Source of the DNA: a bacterium
GTDB lineage: Bacteria; UBP15; UBA6099; DSWB01
NCBI GenBank assembly: GCA_020061125.1
Contig: JAGUYV010000354.1
Span: 1 to 5,600, forward strand
Direction: 5' to 3'
Length of the DNA: 5,600 bases
Part shown: positions 1 through 5,258 of the stretch, in pieces
Layout: the number at the start of each line of letters is the position of its first letter
How positions within the stretch are numbered: the first letter of the stretch is position 1
Made by a program: the position numbers and the translations under genes
The notes under the pieces: generated by a model
The model's database searches: none
Told to the model about the DNA's origin: nothing
What the model saw: only the letters and a program-made list of their open reading frames with translations

Positions 1-984
1 GCCCGCGGGCGCGAGCAATTCGCCGGGGCGCGCGTCCTCTTTGTCCTCCCGGTGACCCAGCCCGGGGGCGGGGCCAACGTGGTCATCGACGAGGCCGTGG
101 CCATGGAGGCCATGGGGGCCGAGGTGACCATCCATAACCTGCCCGCCAACCGCGCCGCCTTTGAGCGCGCCTATCCGGACATGCCCCTGCCGACACGCTA
201 CGTCGCGCCGGAGGCCCTACCTGAGATGGCCGCCGATTACGACGCCGTGGTGGCCACGTTCAACACCTCGGTGGAGTGGCTGGCCCCCCTGGGCGACCTC
301 CCTAACCCTCCGGTGCGCGGCTATTACGTTCAGGGATACGAGCCCCTCATCTACCCGGAGCACACCCCCGACTATGAGCGCGCCCTCCGGTCGTACGCCC
401 TGTTCGATGACCTGGTACGCATCACCAAGACGGAATGGACGAGGCGCCAGGTGCTGGCCCATACCGGTGTGGACAGCCGGGTCGTCGGTCCAAGCGTGAA
501 CATCGACCTCTTTCGCCCGAGGCCGCGGGATGACGGGTCCACGGCGGATGCCCCGCTGCGCATCGCCGCCATGGTGCGCGCCCTGCGCGATCAGGTCGTG
601 CTGTGCGAGGCCTGGGGTAACGCCCGCCCCGAGGAGGGCGGCGAGCATTTCCTGGCCTACTGCCTCGAAGACATCACGCGCGATCATTACATTCACGGCA
701 ATCTGATCGCGCTCAATGTGCTGGCCGTGCTCCGGCTGCAGCGGGAGCGCGCCGTGTTTTCCGTGGAGGAAATGAAAAATTTTTTCGACGCCGCGGGCCT
801 CGCGTACCGGCCCGCGCAGCAGGGCATCGCGCGCCGGGACTACGAACAGGCGCTGCTCACGGCCCCGGATTTCGTGCGCCGCGAGAATCTTTTCAAGGGC
901 CTGTGGTGGCGCGAGCGCGTTTTCGACCATACCGGCCCGCTGTCCGCGCAAGGCGTTGCGGACTGGCTCTATGGCCTCGAATAG
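1..984 (+). CDS. GT4 glycosyltransferase N-half fused in frame to iron-dehydrogenase C-domain (5'-partial, chimeric)
   Basis: The frame is open from base 1 (ARGREQFAGARVLFVLPV...) and stops at TAG 982-984, so the real start lies upstream; the GTG at 52 falls inside the first beta strand of a Rossmann fold and is not the start. Residues below are numbered from that GTG. Residues 1-176 look like a GT4 (WsaF-like) glycosyltransferase donor/acceptor domain: PGGGANVV loop, RGYYVQGYEPLIYP, ITKTEWTRRQV, GPSVNIDLFRP, then LRIAAMVR, which in that family leads into the GT-B second domain. Instead, from about residue 177 the sequence resembles the metal-binding domain of iron-dependent dehydrogenases (AraM/glycerol-1-phosphate dehydrogenase): ARPEEGGEH (H199) and HYIHG (H212, H215). 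The GT catalytic E-x7-E domain and the dehydrogenase NAD-binding GGGS and metal-ligand Asp are both absent, so neither activity is expected. It could be a genomic deletion fusion or an assembly join. Family calls come from motif memory. Confidence 0.7.
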   Translation, partial: ARGREQFAGARVLFVLPVTQPGGGANVVIDEAVAMEAMGAEVTIHNLPANRAAFERAYPDMPLPTRYVAPEALPEMAADYDAVVATFNTSVEWLAPLGDLPNPPVRGYYVQGYEPLIYPEHTPDYERALRSYALFDDLVRITKTEWTRRQVLAHTGVDSRVVGPSVNIDLFRPRPRDDGSTADAPLRIAAMVRALRDQVVLCEAWGNARPEEGGEHFLAYCLEDITRDHYIHGNLIALNVLAVLRLQRERAVFSVEEMKNFFDAAGLAYRPAQQGIARRDYEQALLTAPDFVRRENLFKGLWWRERVFDHTGPLSAQGVADWLYGLE

Positions 985-987
985 CCG

Positions 988-1017
988 CTTTCCCCAGCGT
1001 GCCGCCGGTGGTATACT
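988..1017 (+). promoter_or_regulatory. Possible promoter of the deacetylase-transporter pair
   Basis: TATACT at 1012-1017 matches the sigma70 -10 consensus at five of six positions and lies 37 nt before the deacetylase ATG, in the 70-nt gap after the preceding stop. A matching -35 is poor: CTTTCC at 988-993 with an 18-nt spacer is the best seen. Transcription would start around 1024. The gap holds no terminator-like hairpin, so read-through from the upstream gene is also possible. Confidence 0.4.
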
Positions 1018-1042
1018 GAAAGCACGCAACCAATGAATTGAC

Positions 1043-1050
1043 AAGAGGTG
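1043..1050 (+). promoter_or_regulatory. Ribosome binding site of the PIG-L deacetylase
   Basis: AAGAGGTG sits directly upstream of the ATG at 1055, with AGAGG ending 6 nt before it. This good Shine-Dalgarno match fixes the start, which also places the first beta strand and the PHPDD motif at the expected distance from the N-terminus. Confidence 0.65.
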
Positions 1051-1054
1051 TCTC

Positions 1055-1912
1055 ATGGCCGCAGCACAGGAACCGGAACGCATTCTGATCTTCGAGCCGC
1101 ACCCGGACGATGTGGCGTTCCAACTCGGCGGCAGCGTGGCGAAATGGATCGCCCAGGGCCGCGAGATCTTCGTCTGCACGGTGACGACCGGCAACAGCTC
1201 GACATTCGATCCCGGCGTGGGGCGCGAGCAGATCGCGCAAACCATGGCCGCGGAGCACGCGCGCGCCCTGCGCCGCCTGGGCGTGGACCGGGAGCATGCG
1301 ATCCAGTGGGAATACGACGACCTGGACCTGGATCCCGGCGCAACCCACACGCAACTGCGGCCGCGCATGATCGAGCTTATCAGGAAAATCAGGCCCGTGA
1401 CCGTGGTCACCCTGGACCCCACGCACAACATGCTGGAAGAGAACCCCGACCACCGCGCCACGGCCCTGTGCGCGTTCGAGTCCGCGGCCCTGGCCGCGCA
1501 TCACACGCTCTACCCCGAACAATTCCGCGACGGCGCGCAGCCCCATTTCGTGTCCCGCGTGCTGTTCTACATGACCGAATTCCCGACCGTGTTTGTGGAC
1601 ATCGCCGGGGATCCCATCGCCGCCAAGACCGAGGCCGCGCTCGAATACGCCTCGCAGCTCGAGTTGCTGATCACGGACGCGCGCCGCCGCCTCGACGGCC
1701 TGGGCGCGCGCCTGCCCCTGTTCGACATGCCCCCGCCGGACATCTGGCGCTTGATGTGCCGCCAGATCGCCGAAGACACGGCCGCGGAATGCATCTCATG
1801 GAACCCCGAGCGCGAGATCCATCTCGCCGAGGCGTTCCGCCTGCAATATCTGGGCGTGATAGACAAGATCAAGGACTTTCTGGACATCCCGGAGACCCTG
1901 CGCTTTGACTGA
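1055..1912 (+). CDS. PIG-L / LmbE family deacetylase
   Basis: A 285-residue protein of the PIG-L (LmbE-like) zinc-dependent N-deacetylase superfamily, which removes acetyl groups from GlcNAc-type sugars and glycoconjugates (relatives include MshB and BshB). Residues 10-19 read ILIFEPHPDD: a beta strand followed by the diagnostic PHPDD motif (H16, D18, D19), with D18 expected as general base and H16/D19 as zinc ligands. EHARALRRLGV (68-77) is the family's conserved helix, WEYDDLDLD (85-93) the following loop, and NPDHRATA (130-137) carries the third zinc ligand H133. No signal peptide is seen, so it should be cytoplasmic. The start is set by the RBS at 1043-1050. The stop TGA (1910-1912) overlaps the start of the downstream sugar symporter by 8 nt, so the two are probably translated together, suggesting the enzyme acts on something imported by the transporter. 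The exact substrate cannot be read from the sequence. Confidence 0.9.
   Translation: MAAAQEPERILIFEPHPDDVAFQLGGSVAKWIAQGREIFVCTVTTGNSSTFDPGVGREQIAQTMAAEHARALRRLGVDREHAIQWEYDDLDLDPGATHTQLRPRMIELIRKIRPVTVVTLDPTHNMLEENPDHRATALCAFESAALAAHHTLYPEQFRDGAQPHFVSRVLFYMTEFPTVFVDIAGDPIAAKTEAALEYASQLELLITDARRRLDGLGARLPLFDMPPPDIWRLMCRQIAEDTAAECISWNPEREIHLAEAFRLQYLGVIDKIKDFLDIPETLRFD
1891..1895 (+). promoter_or_regulatory. RBS supporting the TTG start of the symporter
   Basis: GGAGA lies within the end of the deacetylase gene, 9 nt before TTG 1905-1907. No ATG or GTG lies in frame near this point, and the first in-frame ATG (residue 21) would cut into the first membrane helix, so this site decides in favour of the TTG start. 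Confidence 0.5.
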
Positions 1913-3239
1913 CGCCTCCCGGAAACCGGCCCGCGAATTCTCCACCGCCGAAGCTCTGGCCTACATGATCGGCGCCATCGGCATCCAGCTTCTTTCCACC
2001 ATGATGCTCGAATGGGCGGCCATCTACTACCACCCGCCCGAAGGCGCGGACAAAATCCGCTACACCACCATGGGCCTGGCGTCGCTGATCATGATCATCG
2101 GCATCTTGAGCGACGCCATATCGGATCCCATGGTGGGGTACTGGAGCGACCGGAGCCGCAGCCGGCTGGGACGGCGCAGGCCATTCATCATCTACGGCTC
2201 GCCGCTCGCGTGCGTGTCGTTCGTGCTGTTCTGGTTTCCGCCCCTGGCGCACGAGCACTGGCTGAATTTCGCCTGGGGCGTGTTCTGGGCCATGGCGTTC
2301 TTCTGGGGCCTCACCCTGGTGATTATCCCGTACATCGCGCTCCTGCCCGAAATGGCGCGCTCCACGGGCGGGCGCGTGAAACTGGGCGTTTACCAGGCCG
2401 TGGGCATGATCCTCGGCCTGGTGCTTGGTTTCGCCAGCGGCATCCTCATCACCAAGATCGGCATCAAGGCCACGGGCGCGCTGTTCGGCGCCGTGTCCTT
2501 CGCCACATTCCAGCTCGCGGGCTGGACCGTGAAGGAACGATTCGTGCAGAGCGCGGACGATGCGCCCGGTTCCCTGCGCCAGATGGGCGCGCAGCTCGCC
2601 GGAACGCTCAAGAACCGGCCGTTCCTCATCTTTCTGGCGGCCGAGACCATCTTCACCCTCGGCTTCACGGTCATCCAGATCGTGCTCCCGGATTACAACA
2701 TGGTGATTCTGGGCAAGGAAGAGGATTTCGTGACCCTGCTGTTTTTGCCCTTCCTGCTGGTGTGCTTCCCGCTGATCTTCGTGATCGAGCCGGTTGTGAA
2801 AAAATGGAACACGCGGATCACATACGCCTCGGGGCTGTTCGGGTTCGCGATTCTGTTTCCGCTTCTGGGCCTGATCGGGCTGGTTCCGGACCCCGGCATG
2901 CGCATTGTGCTGCTGCTGGTCATGGTGGGGCTGGCGGGCGCGCCGCAGGCGGTGAAATATGTGATGCCCGGCCCGTTGATCGGGGAAATAGCGGACTACG
3001 ACGAGAAGCACATGACGGGCCGCCGCCGCGAGGCCATCTACTCGGGCGCAATCGGCTTCGCCATGAAAACCGCCATGATGTTGAGCTATGGCGTGCGCTA
3101 TGCGGTGTATGCGCCGTTCGGGGAGTTCAGCGTGCGCAACCACACGCCCGTGCTGCTGATCGGCCCGGTCACGGCCGTGATCTGCATGATCGGGTTCTTC
3201 GTGTTCCTCAAATACCCGGATATGTCCAAACAGGAATAA
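1905..3239 (+). CDS. GPH-family (MFS) sugar:cation symporter
   Basis: A 444-residue inner-membrane transporter of the glycoside-pentoside-hexuronide:cation symporter family (MelB/XylP/UidB type, usually about 440-500 residues). About twelve hydrophobic segments are visible, roughly 20-42, 56-72, 97-113, 122-145, 165-183, 190-208, 241-263, 276-296, 304-325, 332-352, 380-400 and 415-435. The signature loop between helices 2 and 3 reads SDAISDPMVGYWSDRSRSR and continues to GRRRP (89-93). D70 and D74 align with the MelB cation-site pair D55/D59, so ion coupling is probably retained. IPYIALLPEM (141-150) and the late motif IGEIADYDEKHMTGRRRE (359-376), followed by the K388 helix, are also typical. 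Translation starts at TTG, overlapping the deacetylase stop by 8 nt, which argues for coupled expression. The substrate is probably a sugar or glycoside; the deacetylase neighbour hints at an N-acetylated one, which is inference. Confidence 0.9.
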   Translation: MTDASRKPAREFSTAEALAYMIGAIGIQLLSTMMLEWAAIYYHPPEGADKIRYTTMGLASLIMIIGILSDAISDPMVGYWSDRSRSRLGRRRPFIIYGSPLACVSFVLFWFPPLAHEHWLNFAWGVFWAMAFFWGLTLVIIPYIALLPEMARSTGGRVKLGVYQAVGMILGLVLGFASGILITKIGIKATGALFGAVSFATFQLAGWTVKERFVQSADDAPGSLRQMGAQLAGTLKNRPFLIFLAAETIFTLGFTVIQIVLPDYNMVILGKEEDFVTLLFLPFLLVCFPLIFVIEPVVKKWNTRITYASGLFGFAILFPLLGLIGLVPDPGMRIVLLLVMVGLAGAPQAVKYVMPGPLIGEIADYDEKHMTGRRREAIYSGAIGFAMKTAMMLSYGVRYAVYAPFGEFSVRNHTPVLLIGPVTAVICMIGFFVFLKYPDMSKQE

Positions 3240-3287
3240 TCGCGGCTGTTGAATTGTGCGCAGGGCGAAAAGCGCCGGGTTCAGAGC

Positions 3288-3432
3288 GTCTGTTGAAAAA
3301 CCCCTTCGCCTGTCGAGGATGTGACTCATACATTCGCAAGGCTGCGAAAAAACCGGGGACCGGGTCGCTTTCCGCAAGGAAAGCGTTGCCTGTCCCCTGC
3401 ATTTTTTCGCCTCTCGCGCTTTTTCAACAGAC
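3288..3432. repeat. Nested palindromic REP/MITE-like element
   Basis: A 145-bp element bounded by perfect 13-bp inverted repeats, GTCTGTTGAAAAA (3288-3300) and TTTTTCAACAGAC (3420-3432). Inside lies a second, layered palindrome: GCGAAAAAA (3344-3352) pairs with TTTTTTCGC (3402-3410), GGGGAC (3355-3360) with GTCCCC (3392-3397), and CGCTTTCC (3366-3373) with GGAAAGCG (3378-3385) across a GCAA tetraloop. It has no coding potential. The GGGGAC...TGCCTGTCCCC core resembles REP-type palindromes associated with RAYT transposases (from memory, not checked). No clear target duplication flanks it. Confidence 0.7.
3355..3407 (+). terminator. Probable intrinsic terminator of the deacetylase-symporter operon
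   Basis: The inner hairpin of the repeat (stems 3355-3360/3392-3397 and 3366-3373/3378-3385, GNRA-type GCAA loop) is followed after TGCA by six T's (3402-3407), about 115 nt beyond the symporter stop. A GC-rich stem and U-run is the form of a rho-independent terminator, although the stem has an internal loop and the T-run is offset by 4 nt. The A-run at 3347-3352 gives it partial symmetry, so it could also act on the other strand. Confidence 0.5.
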
Positions 3433-3485
3433 CCAGCGTCCCGATTTTCATGTGTGAACAGCGCGCAAAAAGCAAAAGCGAGGCA

Positions 3486-3520
3486 TAGTTAAGTATGGTG
3501 TCCCATAAGCGTTAACTTAA
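3486..3520 (+). repeat. Left inverted repeat of the IS
   Basis: This 35-bp sequence begins TAGTTAAGTATGGTGTCCC and ends GTTAACTTAA. It is the exact reverse complement of 4877-4911; the match breaks on the inner side at 3521 (C against G) and on the outer side at 3485. It contains, on the minus strand, the TAA at 3517-3519 that would have ended the ancestral transposase frame. The outermost 7 bases may be host target sequence rather than IS. Confidence 0.95.
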
Positions 3521-3720
3521 CGAAATTTCGAGAATTCTTCAATAGTAGCATTCAACGCCTGATGTTGCCGCATTCTCGTGCGTGGGGACTCCCGGAGGCC
3601 TTGGCGAATCTTGTCCCAGGTGGCAAGAGAAAAGGACAATCCCATTTACAGGTCAACCGCCGACTGTATTTCATGCAGAATAAACAGCGTTTCTCTCCAC
3701 CGGCTGTCCACACATTGCCG
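3517..3720 (-). pseudogene. Out-of-frame C-terminal remnant of the IS4 transposase
   Basis: In the minus-strand frame shifted by one nucleotide from the transposase, the DNA encodes SRWRETLFILHEIQSAVDL (3705-3649), a TAA stop (3648-3646), then WDKIRQGLRESPRTRMRQ and HQALNATIEEFSKFR, ending at TAA 3519-3517 inside the left inverted repeat. WRE-x-LFIL-x-EI and W-x-x-I-x-x-x-L-x-E-x-PR-x-R-x-x-Q are the C-terminal hallmarks I associate with IS4 transposases. The span 4837-3517 is 1321 nt, one more than a multiple of three, consistent with a single-base insertion plus a Q-to-stop-type change. The repaired protein would be about 439 residues. Confidence 0.75.
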
Positions 3721-4837
3721 TCGCATGGCCCTGTTCCCGGATTTTGACATAGCCCCAGGGGGAAATAAAATCGGCTGTATCAATGATGGTTTCAGCAAGA
3801 AGTCCGATGAGAAGTTTGCCGAAAAGCCATGCCTTGGCGCTTTCCTCGTCGTGCTTGGGAAGATGGCCGAAGTTAAAGAGCGATTTCAGCCGCTTGAAGG
3901 CAAGCTCCACCTGCCATCGAGCCCTGTACAATTCCATGACCTCCGTGGCGGAAAGAATCGATGCATCCACCGTGGTGAAAAGACACGAGTACATCGCGGC
4001 TTGCTCGGCTTTGCGGCCGGGAGCGCGGCCGTGCCGTGCGTTGCTCCTGCGGATGCGCTTCAATTCCATCTCGGTTGCCGCTTTGCTGCGTCTCAATGCG
4101 CAGATTCTTCCGGGAATCAGCCGCCCGTTTTCGCCCACAACATGCACCGGCCATTCTCCAATGCACCCCACGCGCAGTTTTTTCAGGCGCGTCAACAACT
4201 GAAACCGCTTCCCGTCGATGCTGCGCAGCGCGAAGCTGATTGATTTCATGCGCACAAGCGCCTCGCCGCCATTGTCCAGAACATGCGCCACGCCTTTCGC
4301 ATTCGCATAGGCGCGGTCTCCAACAATCAAATCCCCTTTCTCGACAGGAAGCAATTTGAACGTTTCCCCCACATGATTGTCAGTCACCTTGAAATAATCG
4401 CATAGAAGCGGCTTTAACTGCAGCGAGTAGTGTATGCGCCATTCACTCCCCGTGCTCCCCGGCTCGCTTACCGTGGTGCAGTCAACCAGCCTCACGCGCA
4501 ATCTCCCTCCGGCCCGCGCGGCGCCTGGGGGCACTTTCATGTTCTGCTTCAGCATTTCGTCCGCCATCCAGCGAAGCCATTCTCCCGACGCCCTTAATCG
4601 CTTGTATATGCCAACGCTTGATATGTCCGCCAATCCCGCCGCCTTCACCCGTACGGATGTCTCTTTCAGCGAGTACCCCTGCGCCAAGTGAATCATCAAT
4701 ATGCGCAAAAGTGTCTCGGCATCGCCAATCTGCCTGCATCTCGTGAGCGCTCCTCTCGCCTTCGCCTCGCTCTGCCATCCCTCGGGTAGAAAGCTGACAA
4801 GCGTTTCCCAGTCATCGGTTATGTGTTGTGTATTCAT
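3671..4837 (-). CDS. IS4-family DDE transposase, C-terminally truncated by frameshift
   Basis: A 388-residue open frame from ATG 4835-4837 to TGA 3671-3673. The catalytic DDE triad is intact (ATG numbering): D119 in RLVDCTTV, D174 in LIVGDRAYA, and E311 in YRARWQVELAFKRLK, which fits the IS4 signature Y-2-R-3-E-6-K. The sequence remains family-like to ISPWGY near residue 363, after which the last 20-odd residues to VYSA look like out-of-frame reading. The true C-terminal tail continues in the next frame (see 3517-3720). The frame is open further upstream to a TTG at 4871-4873, but that codon lies in the -35 box and is an unlikely start. No Shine-Dalgarno precedes the ATG, while the promoter places the transcription start almost at it, suggesting leaderless translation. 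Activity is doubtful without the C-terminal tail. Confidence 0.88.
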   Translation of the reverse strand: MNTQHITDDWETLVSFLPEGWQSEAKARGALTRCRQIGDAETLLRILMIHLAQGYSLKETSVRVKAAGLADISSVGIYKRLRASGEWLRWMADEMLKQNMKVPPGAARAGGRLRVRLVDCTTVSEPGSTGSEWRIHYSLQLKPLLCDYFKVTDNHVGETFKLLPVEKGDLIVGDRAYANAKGVAHVLDNGGEALVRMKSISFALRSIDGKRFQLLTRLKKLRVGCIGEWPVHVVGENGRLIPGRICALRRSKAATEMELKRIRRSNARHGRAPGRKAEQAAMYSCLFTTVDASILSATEVMELYRARWQVELAFKRLKSLFNFGHLPKHDEESAKAWLFGKLLIGLLAETIIDTADFISPWGYVKIREQGHATAMCGQPVERNAVYSA

Positions 4838-4844
4838 AAAACAA

Positions 4845-4873
4845 ATCATATCATGCTTTGTGTCTGTTGTCAA
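4845..4873 (-). promoter_or_regulatory. Transposase promoter, predicted leaderless
   Basis: On the minus strand, TTGACA (4873-4868, perfect -35) and TATGAT (4850-4845, five of six of the -10 consensus) are separated by exactly 17 nt. Initiation about 7 nt beyond the -10 falls at 4837-4839, coinciding with the ATG at 4837. Confidence 0.75.
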
Positions 4874-4876
4874 TCC

Positions 4877-4911
4877 TTAAGTTAACGCTTATGGGACACC
4901 ATACTTAACTA
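4877..4911 (-). repeat. Right inverted repeat of the IS
   Basis: Exact reverse complement of 3486-3520, reading TTAAGTTAACGCTTATGGG and ending at A4911. It lies immediately upstream of the transposase promoter; the -35 hexamer begins 4 bp inside it. Confidence 0.95.
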
Positions 4912-5053
4912 ATGTATACTTCAAGGGACAATTGGCTGCATTAGGGATATTTGCTAAGCCGAAACAAAGTAGGGCGACAGACTATTTGTAGTGCTTTCAG
5001 AGGGAACTCGGCCAAAATAGCATGTCGTTTTACTTTCGTTCTCCCCTGTAATA

Positions 5054-5134
5054 TGGAGTGCGACAGCGATGTCGCTTTTACAACCGGCGACATGTCGCCG
5101 GAAAACAAAAGCGGCGTCGTGCCGCCGCACTCCA
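5054..5134. repeat. Three-hairpin, cloverleaf-like palindromic repeat
   Basis: An 81-bp unit closed by TGGAGT (5054-5059) pairing with ACTCCA (5129-5134). Within it are three consecutive hairpins: GCGACA-GCGA-TGTCGC (5060-5075, GNRA loop), the 18-bp perfect palindrome CCGGCGACATGTCGCCGG (5084-5101), and GCGGCG/CGCCGC (5111-5116/5123-5128, six-base loop). The outer stem and hairpins 1 and 3 abut without unpaired bases. The closing stem can alternatively extend to 9 bp (TGGAGTGCG/CGCACTCCA) at the cost of hairpins 1 and 3. Strings like GGAGTGCGGCGGCACGACG seem familiar to me as dispersed repeats in PVC-type genomes, but I cannot verify this here. It has no coding potential. Confidence 0.75.
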
Positions 5135-5195
5135 AAGCCATTTATGGCGTCCAACTGCTTATATTGCAGTGCAAAATCGGTTCGGCAACAAGAGG

Positions 5196-5211
5196 ATCTT
5201 GCGTACAAGAT
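5196..5211. repeat. Short inverted repeat after the minus-strand gene
   Basis: ATCTTG-CGTA-CAAGAT forms a 6-bp stem with a 4-nt loop, about 48 nt beyond the minus-strand stop at 5259. No T-run follows on the minus strand, so a terminator role is weak; it may be chance. Confidence 0.25.
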
Positions 5212-5258
5212 AGTTATCGTGCCTTTTTACTTGATTATAGAAAACCGAATAATTGGCG

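Larger units (their letters stand above)
3486..4911 (-). mobile_element. IS4-family insertion sequence, complete ends, inactivated transposase
   Basis: The element is bounded by 35-bp perfect inverted repeats (3486-3520 and 4877-4911) and carries one transposase gene on the minus strand. If the TTAA at 3489-3492 and 4905-4908 is a target duplication, the element proper is 3493-4904 (1412 bp), beginning GTATGGTGTCCC. Its GC content and third-position GC are visibly lower than in the flanking host genes, in keeping with horizontal acquisition. It lies between two other repeat units and interrupts no recognisable gene. Both ends are intact, so it might still be mobilised by a related transposase supplied in trans, although its own gene is broken. 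Confidence 0.9.
4912..5258. other. AT-richer intergenic DNA between the IS and the last gene
   Basis: There is no convincing coding region here. Open frames on both strands run through the hairpin repeat at 5054-5134 and lack recognisable motifs. 4912-5053 shows no structure that I can support and is clearly less GC-rich than the host genes. Beyond the repeat, 5135-5258 holds only a short inverted repeat at 5196-5211. Confidence 0.5.

Noticed and set aside
1038-1043. Perfect TTGACA upstream of the deacetylase
   Set aside because: A -10 at 17 nt would fall inside the coding sequence and give a transcript lacking the start codon.
217-1461. 414-residue open frame on the minus strand
   Set aside because: Antisense to two recognisable genes and crosses their boundary; Arg/Ala-rich composition typical of high-GC shadow frames; no motifs.
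1048-1908. 286-residue + strand frame overlapping the deacetylase
   Set aside because: Alternate frame of the PIG-L gene, whose motifs are all in the other frame.
3264-3276. GGCG-AAAAG-CGCC hairpin just after the symporter stop
   Set aside because: Only 4 bp and no T-run; the hairpin at 3355-3407 is a better terminator candidate.
1869-3377. 502-residue open frame on the minus strand
   Set aside because: Antisense to the symporter; extreme His/Glu/Gln/Arg composition is what the complement of hydrophobic codons gives.
3285-3440. AGCGTC at 3285-3290 and 3435-3440 as a target duplication of the REP-like element
   Set aside because: The left copy overlaps the inverted repeat and the right copy is not adjacent to its end; probably chance.
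2012-3457. 481-residue + strand frame overlapping the symporter
   Set aside because: Alternate frame of a clear membrane protein; runs through the palindromic element; Arg/Gly/His-rich with no domain.
5234-5239. TATAAT on the minus strand
   Set aside because: Lies downstream of the minus-strand gene with no -35 and no gene to serve.
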